From positions 3,803,182-3,867,181 of the forward strand of contig CM040445.1 of NCBI GenBank assembly GCA_022749755.1: 64,000 nt of DNA, written 5' to 3'. The number at the start of each line of letters is the position of its first letter. Position 1 is the stretch's first letter. Source of the DNA: Azadirachta indica. Lineage: Eukaryota; Streptophyta; Magnoliopsida; Sapindales; Meliaceae. Position numbers and translations under genes: made by a program. The notes below the pieces were generated by a model that had not been told where the DNA came from, ran no database searches, and saw nothing but the letters and a program-made list of their open reading frames with translations. This document shows, piece after piece, positions 11,660-23,412 of this stretch.

Positions 11660-14600
11660 ATGGCAGCCCGCAGAATATCGTCCTTGCTTTATCGTTCACT
11701 CTCATCTAGTCCTGCTCTGCTTCGCTCTTTCGGTGACCATCCATCTTTGCCCTTCTTTTTGTTTTAAGTTTCCTCTGTTTTTGATTTTGTTATTTAACCG
11801 TTTTGTGGCCGTGTTTCATGTCTCTTTTTAATGTTTTTATCACTCGGTTTCTAGATTCATAGTCGTAGTTAGTTCTTGCCTGATAAATTAGGGGTCCCTT
11901 TGTTTTGTAGCTGACTTATTTGAGGAAAAGACATGAAAAAAATGATACTTTCTTTTTTCCTTTTTTTTTTTTTTGAAACAGAGTAATCCAATCCTTAACC
12001 AGCCTGATGATATTGTTCTGAACCATTGCTCTTAGGTGAATTTGTTGTGTTTTCTAATATAGGAAAAAATGGAAAAAAATTTCAGGTTTTGAATTAATTT
12101 CTTTATCCAAAGAAGACTTTTTTTTTTTTTCTTAAAAAAGTTTTCTCTGTAATCTAATAGAGAGCAGAACTAGTTCATGACCAATGGTTGAAATTGATAA
12201 ACCGTTGACTTTACTATTATGCAATAATAAGTTTGCACTACTTTTTTTCTCTCTTTTTTTTTTTTATTGTACATTTCTTCAGGGAAGACTCGTTAGTTTT
12301 CTTATTACATAAATATATTTTTATGTCGCAATAGTTTTCGTCTTGAACTTTTAATCAGAGAGTCCAAGACTAACATGTACGCGACATGATCTCTAGGTAA
12401 AAGCTCTAGTACCGCAAGAGGCATCAGCAGATTTAGCACTGCTGCAGTTGTTGAAGAGCCAATCATTCCACCTGTTCAAATTACGTACAATCAGAATCTA
12501 ATAAATGGGCAATTTGTAGATGCTGCGTCAGGTAATCTGCTCATAATTACCCCAGAATAAACCGTCTCGTGTTCTTAGGATGATTGTTTCTTGAAATTTT
12601 GGAGTTTGTTGCTTTTATTTTCCAATGAATCATGTTTTGAGACTAATTTTGTAAATTTGTTTGCAATTAGGGAAAACATTTCCAGCCTATGACCCTCGTA
12701 CTGGAGAAGTGATTGCTAATGTTGCTGAAGGTGATGCTGAAGATATTGACCGTGCAGTTGCTGCTGCTCGCAAGGCATTTGATGAGGGACCTTGGCCAAA
12801 GATGACCGCTTATGTATGAAAGTTTCTACCAAGCACTTCAGTAAGATTTTACAATACAATGTGAATGGTTCCTGATTTCTTGGATATAACTATTTTAATG
12901 TATTTGTATTCAGGAGAGGTCAAGGATATTGTTGCGCATTGCTGATTTGGTTGAGAAACACGCTGAAGAGCTGGCATCTCTAGAGACATGGAACAATGGG
13001 AAGCCCTATGACCAAGCTCTCAAAGTCGAATTGCCAATGGTGGTTCGCTTGTTCCACTATTATGCTGGTGAGATTACTAAAGTGAATTTCATTTCCCATC
13101 AGTATCTATTGTTGAAACTTGAATGTCGTACAATTTTCTCCTTGAATATCCAGGTTGGGCTGATAAAATACATGGACTAACGGTTCCTGCTGATGGACAT
13201 TACCATCTTCAAACTTTGCATGAACCAATTGGCGTTGCTGGCCAGATAGTTCCATGGAATTTTCCTCTCATCTTGTTTACTTGGAAAGTTGCACCTGCAC
13301 TAGCTTGTGGTAATACAGTTGTTCTAAAGAGTGCCGAGCAAACACCTTTGACTGCTCTGTACATGGCAAAGCTATTGCATGAGGTAGAATTGAAAATTAT
13401 CGTGTTACATCATCTTAATCAAGGAGTTGAGCATCTGATATTTGGATACTGGTCATAGCTATTACAATAATTCATGCTTCATGTGTTAGAAGTGCTTTTC
13501 GTCTTGCATAATTCAATGTAAATTGAAGGATGGATAATCTAGAAGAAGTTACTTTCTGGATGATAGTTATGCAATGCCGATAATGTCTGTAATAACATGT
13601 TAAATATGTACTAAATTTTTATTGCCTTAATGCAACTTCCTCTGCTTATTTTATGATTCATGATTCATCTATTTGTCTGTTGATATCATTATTCAGACTT
13701 TGAGGTGGATACTTTGGTATCTCTTCTTACTTGATTTACACTGTGACAGGCTGGTCTTCCCCCAGGTGTTCTGAATGTAGTTTCTGGTTATGGTCCGACA
13801 GCTGGTGCAGCACTTGCGAGCCATATGGATGTAGACAAGGTATTTCTTCAGCCCTAGTCGTTACCCAATATCTTCAGAACATAATTCGTTGAGCCCTTGC
13901 TTTTCTCATTCTTAGTTAGCCCTATTGTCCTCTAATCTCGTTTTGAGTCATATTAGTGCAAACGAACAAGATTATACATTAATTCTTTCAATTGCTATCT
14001 TGCTGGGGTCAGGATATAATTTTTTTGTGATGACACAGATATATACTTGGAAATTTTGCAATTTACTTTCTATTGTTTCAGCTGTGCATTGAATGTGCCA
14101 TAGCTCATCTTTGTGGCTTTTCCTTATAGGAGAGCCTTGTACAAGTTGCCTTTTTATCCTCATCCGAAATTAAAGATGAGTTTTTCCTTTCTGTTTTGGA
14201 GAGCAGCCATGAATCGGTAGATCAAGCAGAAAATTATCTAGTTGCTTCATGTTTGCTTGCTATATAAGCTTAATTGCCTATCATTTTGCTTCTTTTCTCC
14301 AATACATATGTTGAATTTGATTTCTTTATGAGTTGATAGCTTAAGCATCAATCGTGCAGATAGGAGCTTGGCTGCTTTTGGAACACACTTTAAATTTTTA
14401 TACAGCCATGTTTCCCTGATGATCAATCTAGATAACATTTTTGCTTCCCACTCTTGTTGTAGCTGTATGTTAGAGGTCTACACATGATTATGAATCACAC
14501 TTGGCATGCTCACAATATCAGTGGCTAATAGCATCTCCACTGCTTTGCAGCTGTCTTTTACTGGATCTACTGACACTGGTAAGATTGTTCAAGAATTGGC

Positions 14601-16129
14601 TGCAAAAAGCAATCTTAAGCCAGTAACTTTAGAACTTGGAGGAAAATCACCATTTATAATATTCGATGATGCCGACGTTGACAAGGCCGTGGAGCTTGCA
14701 CACTTTGCTTTGTTCTTTAATCAGGTTTGTTCTATAAGCATTACTTGTAGTTGCCTTGTTGGATGTGATTTGTGAGTGTACCAGTCAATTGAAAGCTTTC
14801 TGTCTGCAGGGACAATGTTGCTGTGCTGGATCTCGTACTTATGTACATGAGCGTGTATATGATGAATTTGTAGAAAAAGCAAAGGCACGTGCTCTAAAAC
14901 GTATTGTTGGTGATCCCTTCAAGCAGGGTGTGGAACAAGGTCCTCAGGTAGTCTCCTCTGTCCTATCCCCCTCCCCATTCTCTTCTCTATAATAGGTAAT
15001 AATTGGAAAATATGACTTATTTCAAGTAGTTTCTAGTTTATTCATGTCCTGCTGTCTTTTTTGACACTTTGAAATAGATCTTATATGATCTTTCAATGTG
15101 CTCACCTATCGCCAGCAACAGAGCTTGACAGAAAGGGGGCATTCATCAGTTCCATAAATCTCTGTTTTAACAGACTGCAGAACCCTAAGATTTATTTTAA
15201 TATGCCCTTATTTTTCATTAGATGGCAAAAATATGCTCTCCTTGTATTGTTGTTGCTCACTACCCATATAACTGTACTCTAATCTTGACAGCAATCCAAG
15301 AGGAGTTCTGCAATATGTCCCTCTTCATTTAATTTATATTTGAGTAATTTATATTTAAGTACTTAAGATGAAAACTGATACCATTTCTGGACCTGTGAAA
15401 ATCTTAGATTGACCCAGAGCAATTTGAGAAGGTCCTTAGATACATAAAGTCTGGCATTGAGAGCAATGCAACCCTTGAATGTGGTGGTGACAAATTGGGC
15501 ACCAGAGGCTACTTTGTTCAACCAACTGTGTTCTCAAATGTTCAGGTATATATGATTTATTTATCGTGCCTTTTTTTTTTTTTTGGGCATGAAACTGTTT
15601 TATGCTGATTATATTTTCATAAATAGGATGACATGTTGATAGCAAAGGATGAAATCTTTGGCCCGGTGCAATCCATCTTGAAGTTCAAGTGAGTAAAAAA
15701 CTTCCTCACCTATATTTATTACATTTCCCTGAATTGTTAATTCAAGTTTCTTTCCATCAAATAATTCAATAATGTGTAAATCAGTAGCAGTAAGAAAGAA
15801 AGCAAGCCAGCTCCTTTGCATTGCCTTCTTAATTATGGTTTTTATTCCCTGTCAGTGATACTAAGGATGTCATAAAAAGAGCAAATGCAACACACTATGG
15901 TCTAGCTGCTGGAGTTTTCACCAGGAGTGCTGAAACTGCCAACACCATGATGCGGGCACTGAGGGTAGGAACTGTATGGATTAACTGCTACGATGTGTTT
16001 GATGCTGCAATTCCTTTTGGTGGATACAAGATGAGTGGTATTGGCCGGGAAAAGGGAATTTATGGCCTTGACAGTTACTTGCAAGTGAAAGCAGTTGTTC
16101 AACCTTTGAAAAATCCGGCATGGCTTTGA
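11660..16129 (+). CDS. Mitochondrial aldehyde dehydrogenase, family 2B
   Basis: NAD-dependent oxidation of acetaldehyde and other aldehydes to carboxylic acids in mitochondria, known in plants from the pyruvate-dehydrogenase bypass and ethanol metabolism. Eleven exons: 11660-11732, 12397-12531, 12671-12813, 12914-13067, 13154-13383, 13750-13839, 14551-14724, 14810-14947, 15408-15545, 15627-15688 and 15856-16129. They keep one frame and give 536 aa, usual for ALDH2B (about 535). The N-terminus is Arg/Ser-rich and lacks acidic residues ([16 protein letters not shown]), typical of a mitochondrial presequence. Also visible are the substrate-entry block VPWNFPL, the Rossmann motif FTGSTDTGK, the general-base glutamate in LELGGKSP (E303) and the catalytic cysteine in GQCCCAGSR (about C337). 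Their spacing of 34 residues matches ALDH2. The C-terminal [13 protein letters not shown] block is intact. Exon 3 would run into a TGA if unspliced, but splicing at 12814 gives the standard MTAY-ERSR junction. Arabidopsis orthologues are ALDH2B4 and ALDH2B7. Confidence 0.95.
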
Positions 16130-17650
16130 TTTTCTGAAAGTTTCACCACGTTCTATCATGTGTTGCCATTAACCTCTGTTATGAATAAGGACAACATACA
16201 AGAGTAAGCTTGTAATTACGAACCAAGTGACAATATCCATCAGGACAAGCTTGCGTATATGTGTCTTTTGATCTAGATTTTGATTGAACGGTGTTATTTG
16301 TCTTTGGTCTTCCCGAGTCCCAAGACAGCAGATTACTGTAAGACAGCATACAAGTCTCCGCTTGAATTTATGATTAATAATATTAGATAAGAACATAGAA
16401 AAATTAAATAAATTCTAATCATGACCTAACAATGACATGATCTTAAAATATTTAGCAGAGAAATTTATTGAACTGTCATCTGGAATTCGGGACTCAGGAT
16501 GGCTCTTTAATAACATTATAATTTAGTTGCAACGTTGGTGTACTAGTTGATTATTAGTTAATATCTACACTTCAATCCTCCATGAAAGCAGCCAAAATTT
16601 CAGTGCCATAAAAATAAAACCCGTTTGTTTATGAATAATCATGAACATGGACTATTTTCATTGGGTCACAAATTTCCGACAGCTTATTGGCAGAGCAGTC
16701 TAGATCGTAATAAACTGTTGGCAAGCCAAGAGTCGTTGATTCATGTCAATTATTCGTTAACATTATCTTCCAATTATTTTAAAAACAAAGCAAAGGGGAG
16801 GTTGGCTTAATGGGAACTGTTTTCATTCAATTCAAAGCGTTCATGAACCCAGAAAAATAGACAATACAAAAGCTTGATTCACATTCATATATTAATTTTA
16901 AAAGCAGATTATAGTTTGTATCCACCACTAAATTATTGTGATGTCGATGTAATCAACGCGTACAATTAGTCATCAATGGATTGGTGCACGTTTAAGACCA
17001 AATCTTGCTCGTAGTCTTTGTCATCACTATTTTATATGAAAATAAAAATGAAAGCAACAATTAGGAGAGTTTATGGCCATAAACGATATTAGGAGGATTT
17101 GTGAAATTTCCAAGTGTTAACGAAATGTAATCATTTTTTTTTTTGGGCATGGAATACAATAACCCGGGACACTAGCTCAAGCTACCCATCAACTAATGAG
17201 ATTTGGATTTCGTACTATCCACAGATTACCAATTAGAAAATTCAATGTGTATTTGAAGTTGGAATTGTGTCATTATATAGATTGCCCCACCATCAAAACA
17301 GTTATTTATTTGTAGTACAAATAATTAATATGTGATTATCTGATTAATTAGTAGCTAATATACAAATAATACATATATATATATATATATATGGCTTGCT
17401 TATTAAAGCAAAAAAGACGCGTAATTTCCTTAAAAAATTGAGCAAAATCCGAGTCATTTGCTGAAGCATTGAACAGTGTGACATGCCTCTTGCCGGGATA
17501 ACATGGCACTTTTCGATAAGGCCACGTTGGTAGTCGGTTTCTGGGACCCACTACATCCAGCATGCAACGACCAATCTATCCGTACGACCCGAAGCAATAT
17601 CCAAACCTATTTGATTCAAGATTCAAGAAGCAATATCTGACCAACCCCAG
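16130..17650. other. Intergenic between ALDH2B and the U-box gene
   Basis: I see no gene. The start holds the ALDH 3' UTR. A (TA)n run lies at 17373-17392. The short open frames present have no recognised motif. Confidence 0.6.
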
Positions 17651-17654
17651 CTCG

Positions 17655-17797
17655 GCGCGTGTCACCAACACGTGTTGTTAGTATCTGGCGCCATCTCTAC
17701 TCCACTCGGACTCTCTCCAGTCAAATTCAGCCGTCCCGACAGCACAATCACTGCCACGTGTCCTCCGTGATTAATCTAGTTAATCCTCTTTTATATT
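17655..17797 (+). promoter_or_regulatory. G-box/ABRE cluster upstream of the U-box gene
   Basis: Two palindromic CACGTG cores (17669-17674 and 17755-17760, the second as GCCACGTGTCC) and a related GCGCGTGTC (17655-17663) lie 130-240 bp before the ATG of the PUB18/19-like gene. A TATA-like TTATATTT is at about 17790. ACGTG cores bind bZIP (ABF/AREB) and bHLH factors. The Arabidopsis relatives PUB18 and PUB19 are induced by ABA and drought, so ABA control is a reasonable inference, not something the sequence proves. Confidence 0.6.
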
Positions 17798-17890
17798 TGT
17801 ACCAACGGAAAACTCCCCCTTCCACTGTGTTCAAAACCCAAGTACTTCTAAAACGAGACATCCGCCCTGTTTTTTCCAAGTATTTCTTCT

Positions 17891-19942
17891 ATGATTAATA
17901 AAACAAATCAAACCGATCGCCGGATTTTGTCATTTCCGGCTGTTCACCCTTGTGAGGCAATTTCCCCAGCGATTCTTCTGACTTCTTTAACAACTCTTGC
18001 TCACAACATATGCAATTACCAATCAAAATTGTTTGCAACTCAGAGAAGAAATGCCCGTGAAGCAATTCGCCAAATAGGAATTCTTTTAATATTCTTCGAG
18101 GAGATTCGTGACCGTGGATTGAATCTCTCGGACTCATTTGTTCTTTCCTTCTCCGAGCTTCACCTTACCTTCCAAAAAGTCCAATTCCTGATGGAAGATT
18201 CCACGCGAGAAGGTGCCAAGCTTTGGATTCTAATGAAGTCTCAGTTTGTTGCAACTCAGTTTCGTGTACTAATTCGAGCAATCGCTACGGCGCTTGATGT
18301 TTTTCCATTAAATTTAGTGGACGTCGGTGGTGAAGTGAAGGAATTGGTTGAGTTGGTAACGAAGCAGGCGAGGAAAGCCAAGTTTGAGCTTGACAAAGAT
18401 GATGAACGAGCTATGAAACGAGTTCTTTCCATATTGAATTACTTTGAGAAGGGAATTGAGCCTGATTTGGGCTTTATGAAGTGGGCTCTCGATTATCTTG
18501 AGATTAAAAGCTGGAGCGATTGTAATAAGGAAATCAAGTTCACAGAAGAACTTATAGCAATGGAATGTGCAGATTGTGAAGAGAGGGAGGTTCCATTTCT
18601 AAGTAGTTTAGTGGGGTTCATGAGTTACTGTAGAGTAGTAATTTTTGAAACATTGGACTATCGAAACAATGATCAGATTGACGTTAGGTGCAATTTGGAG
18701 ACGCTTAGTTGCTTGAATCCTGAGGACTTCCGATGCCCGATTTCACTTGAATTAATGACTGATCCAGTGACAGTATCTACGGGACAGACTTATGATCGAG
18801 CATCAATTCAGAAGTGGTTGAAAGCAGGGAATATGATCTGTCCCAAAACAGGGGAGAAGCTGACAAACACAGAATTGCTTCCCAATACAACTCTCAAAAA
18901 GCTTATCCAACAATTTTGTACAGATAATGGCATTTCGCTTTCCAAATCCGGTAGGCGAAGTCATGATATCACGAGAACAATTGTCCCCGGTAGTCCTGCA
19001 GCGGCAGAAGCTATGAAGTTCGTGTCAAAATTTCTTGCAAGAAGGCTGTTTTTTGGATCAAATGAAGAGAAAAACAAGGCTGCCTATGAAATTCGTCTGC
19101 TTGGAAAGTCAAACATTTTTAACAGGTCTTCTATAATCGAATCAGGCACAATCCCGCCTCTCTTGAACCTTTTATCTTCACCAGATCGTTATGTGCAAGA
19201 GAATGCAATAGCTGCTTTGCTGAAGCTCTCAAAGCATACCAATGGCAAGAAAGTGATAATTGAAAGTGGGGGACTGAAAGTTATACTTGGAGTGCTTAAG
19301 TCAGGATTAAGTTTAGAAGCAAGGCAGATAGCAGCTGCAACATTGTTTTACCTTTCTTCTGTCAAGGGCTACCGGAAATTGATAGGGGAAACAACTGATG
19401 CAATCCCAGCTCTTGTGGAGCTGATTAAGGATGGGACAACTTGTGGGAAAAATAATGCAGTGGTTTCGATTTTCGGGTTGCTTCTATATCCTGGAAACCA
19501 TCAGGGAGTGATTGCTGCTGGTACTGTTCCTCTATTAGTCGACATTTTAGCTTCCCCATATAAAGCTGAACTTATAATAGATTCACTAGCAGTTGTTGCA
19601 GCTTTAGCTGATGATATTGAAGGAACGTTCACAATTCTACAAACTTCAGCTTTGCCTGTAATTACTGGGTTACTACAATCACTAAGTTCACGAGTTGGGA
19701 AGGAGTATTGTGTCTCGATATTGCTGTCTTTATGCAGCAATGCCGGTGAAGAGGTGTTAGCAATTTTAGCAAAGGAACATTCACTGATGACTTCACTGTA
19801 TTCCCTGACAACTGATGGCACGTCTCATGCCAGGAAAAAGGCACGTTCACTCATCAAAATTCTACATAAATTCCTTGAAACAAGCTCCTCAGGATTGACG
19901 GGCTCCACACTTCCACATGAGCCAACGTTTCATGTCTGGTAA
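17891..19942 (+). CDS. U-box/ARM-repeat E3 ubiquitin ligase, PUB18/PUB19 type
   Basis: E3 ligase that passes ubiquitin from an E2 to substrates. In Arabidopsis, PUB18 and PUB19 dampen ABA-dependent stomatal closure and drought tolerance. It is a single exon of 683 aa starting at ATG 17891, as usual for this intronless clade. The N-terminal domain begins RRILSFPAVHPCEAISP, a block typical of PUB18/19. The U-box lies at about residues 275-345 (PEDFRCPISLELMTDPVTV, then GQTYDRASIQKWL, then CPKTGEKL). Armadillo repeats fill about 390-665, with units such as IPPLLNLLSSPD, AIAALLKLSKH and AIPALVELIKDG. No disruption is visible. Which of the two Arabidopsis paralogues is closer cannot be settled by eye. 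G-box cores lie upstream, and the gene sits 0.9 kb before DSS1 on the same strand. Confidence 0.93.
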   Translation: MINKTNQTDRRILSFPAVHPCEAISPAILLTSLTTLAHNICNYQSKLFATQRRNAREAIRQIGILLIFFEEIRDRGLNLSDSFVLSFSELHLTFQKVQFLMEDSTREGAKLWILMKSQFVATQFRVLIRAIATALDVFPLNLVDVGGEVKELVELVTKQARKAKFELDKDDERAMKRVLSILNYFEKGIEPDLGFMKWALDYLEIKSWSDCNKEIKFTEELIAMECADCEEREVPFLSSLVGFMSYCRVVIFETLDYRNNDQIDVRCNLETLSCLNPEDFRCPISLELMTDPVTVSTGQTYDRASIQKWLKAGNMICPKTGEKLTNTELLPNTTLKKLIQQFCTDNGISLSKSGRRSHDITRTIVPGSPAAAEAMKFVSKFLARRLFFGSNEEKNKAAYEIRLLGKSNIFNRSSIIESGTIPPLLNLLSSPDRYVQENAIAALLKLSKHTNGKKVIIESGGLKVILGVLKSGLSLEARQIAAATLFYLSSVKGYRKLIGETTDAIPALVELIKDGTTCGKNNAVVSIFGLLLYPGNHQGVIAAGTVPLLVDILASPYKAELIIDSLAVVAALADDIEGTFTILQTSALPVITGLLQSLSSRVGKEYCVSILLSLCSNAGEEVLAILAKEHSLMTSLYSLTTDGTSHARKKARSLIKILHKFLETSSSGLTGSTLPHEPTFHVW

Positions 19943-20717
19943 ATTGTTATAGAAATGATTCCATTTCTCTATGCACATACACACACTTGGCTTCTTGTAG
20001 ATATATACTGGATTGTTTACTCCTTTTACCATTATGTGTTTGAAATTAGCTCTCATTTTTTGTAAGAGCTAATTCCTGCCATGTCAGTATGATTGGGTTA
20101 CATAGAAATATGCTGTTGTATTTTGCAAATTTTTTTCTAGTGATAAATACAGAAATGTGAGATGCTGCTGAGTGAAGGTTTTTTTTTTTTTTTCCCTTAT
20201 TGATATTTGTGTTCCCTTATGAAGCTCATTATGAAGCAAGAGACATTTGATCAATTGCATGGAGCTAAGGCATGCTTAGCAACACTCTTCGTAAATGTTC
20301 CAGCTGGTGTTCAGTGGAACAGCTAATCGGCATTAAAAACAAAGGCTTTATAAACAGCAATGAATAAATGATGGGCAGAAAAGTTCTCTCACCATTTGAT
20401 ATAGATGACTTGTCGTTCTCTTAACATTTTACGTGACTGACATGTCGTTTAAATAATAAAACTGTGCAATTGCATAATCACAAAATGAAAAGTGTCTTAT
20501 ATGAATCCTCCATTCCCAACTTTATAAATTAATAAGACATATATTCAGCTACATGTCTTAAAGGGGAAACAGATGCCTTTAAGAAGTCGAATTACAGGAA
20601 CGACGCCGTTTACGTACGTGATCTTAATTTTTCCCCTCAAAGCCTGTAGTACAATTCCCGTCTGAACTAGAACGATCTGGGTTCGTCCAGCTAAGCCCTA
20701 AGTGTGGAGATCACTCG
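19943..20717. other. 3' region of the U-box gene and promoter of DSS1
   Basis: Non-coding. The first part is probably the U-box gene 3' UTR. The final part (to 20717) appears to be DSS1 promoter and leader. A T16 run lies near 20180. I see no further gene. Confidence 0.5.
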
Positions 20718-20801
20718 GTAAGTCGGTATGTTATTAGCAATTATTTGTCATCGAGAATCATATATTAACAAAATACAGTATATTTTTGGTAATAACTGCA
20801 G
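20718..20801 (+). other. Probable 5' UTR intron of DSS1
   Basis: A strong donor (TCG|GTAAGT at 20717/20718) and an acceptor with a CTGCAG end (20801) bracket 84 bp just before the DSS1 start codon at 20823. Nothing between them codes for protein. Introns of this kind are common in plant housekeeping genes, but only transcript data would prove splicing here. Confidence 0.55.
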
Positions 20802-20822
20802 ATCTCTATTGTGAGCAATAGA

Positions 20823-21609
20823 ATGGCGACGGAACCGAAGACCGTGACCGAAGATGCGAAAATCGACCTGTTTGAAGATGACGACGAGTTTGAAGAGTTT
20901 GAAATTAATGAAGGTACGATTCATTACTCTAATTTTATGATGATTTCTTGTTGAGCTTAACTTTCTTTTAATATTAGGGTTCGAAAATTGGTTTTATGTG
21001 AATTTTAGGAGAACAGTATTATTCGAAATACTTCTCTTATTTACTTGCAAATACGTGAATTTATCATGTAGCCTCAGTTAGATTATATGTTTTACCAAAT
21101 ACGTAAAATCGTGGTGGGTTCTGATGGTAATTGTTCATTGTTGGTGTTGTGTTTGTGGTTATAAACGTGAGATGCATGATGATATTTGGTTTTCAAATTT
21201 CAGTGATGTGGAGTTTTACTCATAAGTATCTTTAGCTTATATAATTGCTGACATGATTGGAATGTAAAAGCAAACTGTTTTATACAATTCCTTCCAATGA
21301 TATCTGGGATTTTGTTATGTGTCTACTGTGCCGATGGCACCTGAAGTAGTTGTTGCTTGTTTCATCTTCCAACTCCGATTTTCATTGCTAATTTCCTTGC
21401 CAATTGAATATCCTGTTGCCACTTTTGTTGTCTGTTTGATGTAATCATTGGGATTTCGGTGGTGTTTCCATATGATAGTGTGGGAGGACAAGGAGGAGGG
21501 GAATGAAGTAACGCAGCAGTGGGAAGACGATTGGGATGATGATGACGTCAGTGATGATTTCTCTCTGCAGTTGAGGAGGGAGCTGGAGAACAACGGTGAG
21601 AAGAACTGA
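20823..21609 (+). CDS. DSS1/SEM1, 26S proteasome lid subunit
   Basis: Tiny acidic protein that stabilises the 19S proteasome lid, binds ubiquitin, and partners BRCA2 in homologous recombination and TREX-2 in mRNA export. Two exons, 20823-20913 and 21479-21609, encode 73 aa. The split falls in phase 1 between the two conserved acidic blocks: LFEDDDEFEEFEINE in exon 1 and WEDDWDDDDVSDDFSLQLRREL in exon 2. The two aromatic/acidic clusters are the known binding elements of the family, and the basic-ended C-terminal helix (LRRELENN) is present. The length matches plant DSS1 (about 73-74 aa). It is too short and too split to appear as one open frame, but the splice sites (AAG|GTACGA, GATAG|TG) keep the frame exactly. 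Confidence 0.93.
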
Positions 21610-22905
21610 GCTGAGAACTGTTATTGGGGCATTTCTTTCTCTTCTTGACTATTATATTATCGCTTAAACTCAAGATGGAAAGTTTTGAATATTTTGTATG
21701 CTAAAGAATGCATAAACTATATCTCTCTATGCTTAATGGCTTAGTGCAATTTGTAAGTGCAGAATCAACTTCACAGGGTTTTGTGAAGTAGAGTTCTGTC
21801 CTAAACTTTTAAGAGTTCAATAGTTATTGAACTGTTGCTCCAACTTTTAAGCACTTCTATGGGAATTCCAGTAAATTCTATGTTAAAACTGTCAGTTTTG
21901 TAAGGTATTGAGAAACGATTTCAAGAATTTTGCACTGCCCCAATTAATGGGACAAGTGAAAACTGAAGTCTATTTTTATTCATGACCTCTATTGACTATT
22001 ACTTAAGAATGCAATTGTATTCATTACATTTTTTGGAAGAAGAAAGAAAGAACTGATGATTAATAGGTGTTTAACTAATAAAATACTGAGATTCACGCAT
22101 TGGTCTGGCTGGCTGTTATAAGAGGAAGAGGGAGACCACACTAAAATTTGAATTTCAGCAAATTTGTAATGTATTTTAGTTAATTCCAAGGTCATTTCTG
22201 ACTTGTTATGAGCTGCAGTTATTAAATGAAGACATGATCATGGCAAGAGCTGCATCTCTGCTGGCCCTGTAACAGAAATCGCTATCTGTCCTCTACGAGG
22301 GTTTTATTTTTGTTTTCTCTGCTTTCAAAGAGTTTGAATCCTAGTTCAGAAATCATGGAATTGGTCGATCCTAGTAATATTTTATCCTCCAATGGCTACG
22401 AGTCTGAGGCTGATATATGTCTCCAAATTCCTAAATTCCAATAATGAACGTACAAAATAAGCCATTACAGGATACTAGGAAATATTAACAAGGGACAGAA
22501 AACCAAAATGACAAACTCCCAGATTCTGAAAGTCAAAAAACTTAATTCTCTTTCTATCTATGGTGGAACAAAACTTCGATATTTCAAGGCACAAGTAGCA
22601 GTTACCATCTAATTTTCCAATCTATGTAAAACCAACCTAAACCGAATTTTAATTGCAAATTTTTAGTTTTGCTTTTGACGCACGGTTGTTGGTTGATGGG
22701 AAGTTGTGAGAAACAAGGAAAACAGAGATAGCAAAAAGCAAACCTTGACCTGCTATTGTATACGTGTGGCAAAGGTAAACAAGAACATCAAATTAACAAA
22801 AATGGCAATGACCAAATACGGAGGAAGTGCAAACAACTAGGCCTTCTTCCAGCCTGATATCTGCAAAAACTGGATCCACTTTATTCCCAAAGATCAGTGC
22901 TCTGC
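21610..22905. other. Convergent spacer between DSS1 and the ATL gene
   Basis: Non-coding 1.3 kb between two genes whose 3' ends face each other. It should hold both 3' UTRs. I see no repeat or motif that stands out. Confidence 0.6.
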
Positions 22906-23412
22906 CTATGTCAAATCGATTCTAACATCTGCAGATACACCACTTTCCTCTTTCAAGACCACGCCAACCTTCGGAGGACTAACTCTAGTTCGACAGATTG
23001 GACAAATAGGTGTCTTCAGCAACCATGAGTCTATGCATTGAGCATGGAAACTGTGCCTGCAGTTTGGCAAAAACCTGCATTTATCTCCCATCCTGAAGTT
23101 CTCCAAGCAAACAACACAATCCACAGGGCTGCTCCCTGCTGCTGCCGTGTATTCAAAGCTAGGAAGCTCCTTCAAGTCCTCGTTGGAAATCATTTTTATT
23201 CCACTGCTGTTGCCTTGAGCCAAACCACTATGTTGATACCCTCTCCTGAATGCCCTCCCAACAATACAAACATGAATTACTACCAGAGCTGTAATTCCCA
23301 CAAACAGTAGTGTCACGGAGATTAAAATCTCCATAACCATCATAAATTCTACGGCAGGCAACCAGAAGCAGGCTTCCTTACAGTAAAACTTCCTAGCTCT
23401 CTTTTGAACCAT
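22906..23412 (-). CDS. ATL-family RING-H2 E3 ubiquitin ligase
   Basis: Membrane-anchored E3 ligase of the plant ATL type, 168 aa from the ATG at 23412-23410. An in-frame TGA at 23442-23440 rules out an earlier start in this exon. A second ATG 23 codons later, just before the membrane segment, is an alternative start. One transmembrane helix lies at about residues 28-54 (ILISVTLLFVGITALVVIHV). A GLD-like motif follows (ISNEDLKELPSFEY), then a RING-H2 at about 97-144 with spacing CxxC, C, HxxH, CxxC: CVVCLENF, LPNCRHSFHAQCIDSWL, CPICR. ATL proteins are normally single-exon genes, as here. The substrate is unknown, and I cannot assign it to a numbered ATL. The exact position of the N-terminus is the least certain point. 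Confidence 0.88.
   Translation of the reverse strand: MVQKRARKFYCKEACFWLPAVEFMMVMEILISVTLLFVGITALVVIHVCIVGRAFRRGYQHSGLAQGNSSGIKMISNEDLKELPSFEYTAAAGSSPVDCVVCLENFRMGDKCRFLPNCRHSFHAQCIDSWLLKTPICPICRTRVSPPKVGVVLKEESGVSADVRIDLT

Noticed and set aside
12811..12822. Apparent premature stop (TGA) after exon 3 of the aldehyde dehydrogenase
   Set aside because: The stop is in the intron. The GT at 12814 is a donor, and joining to 12914 restores the normal family sequence in frame.
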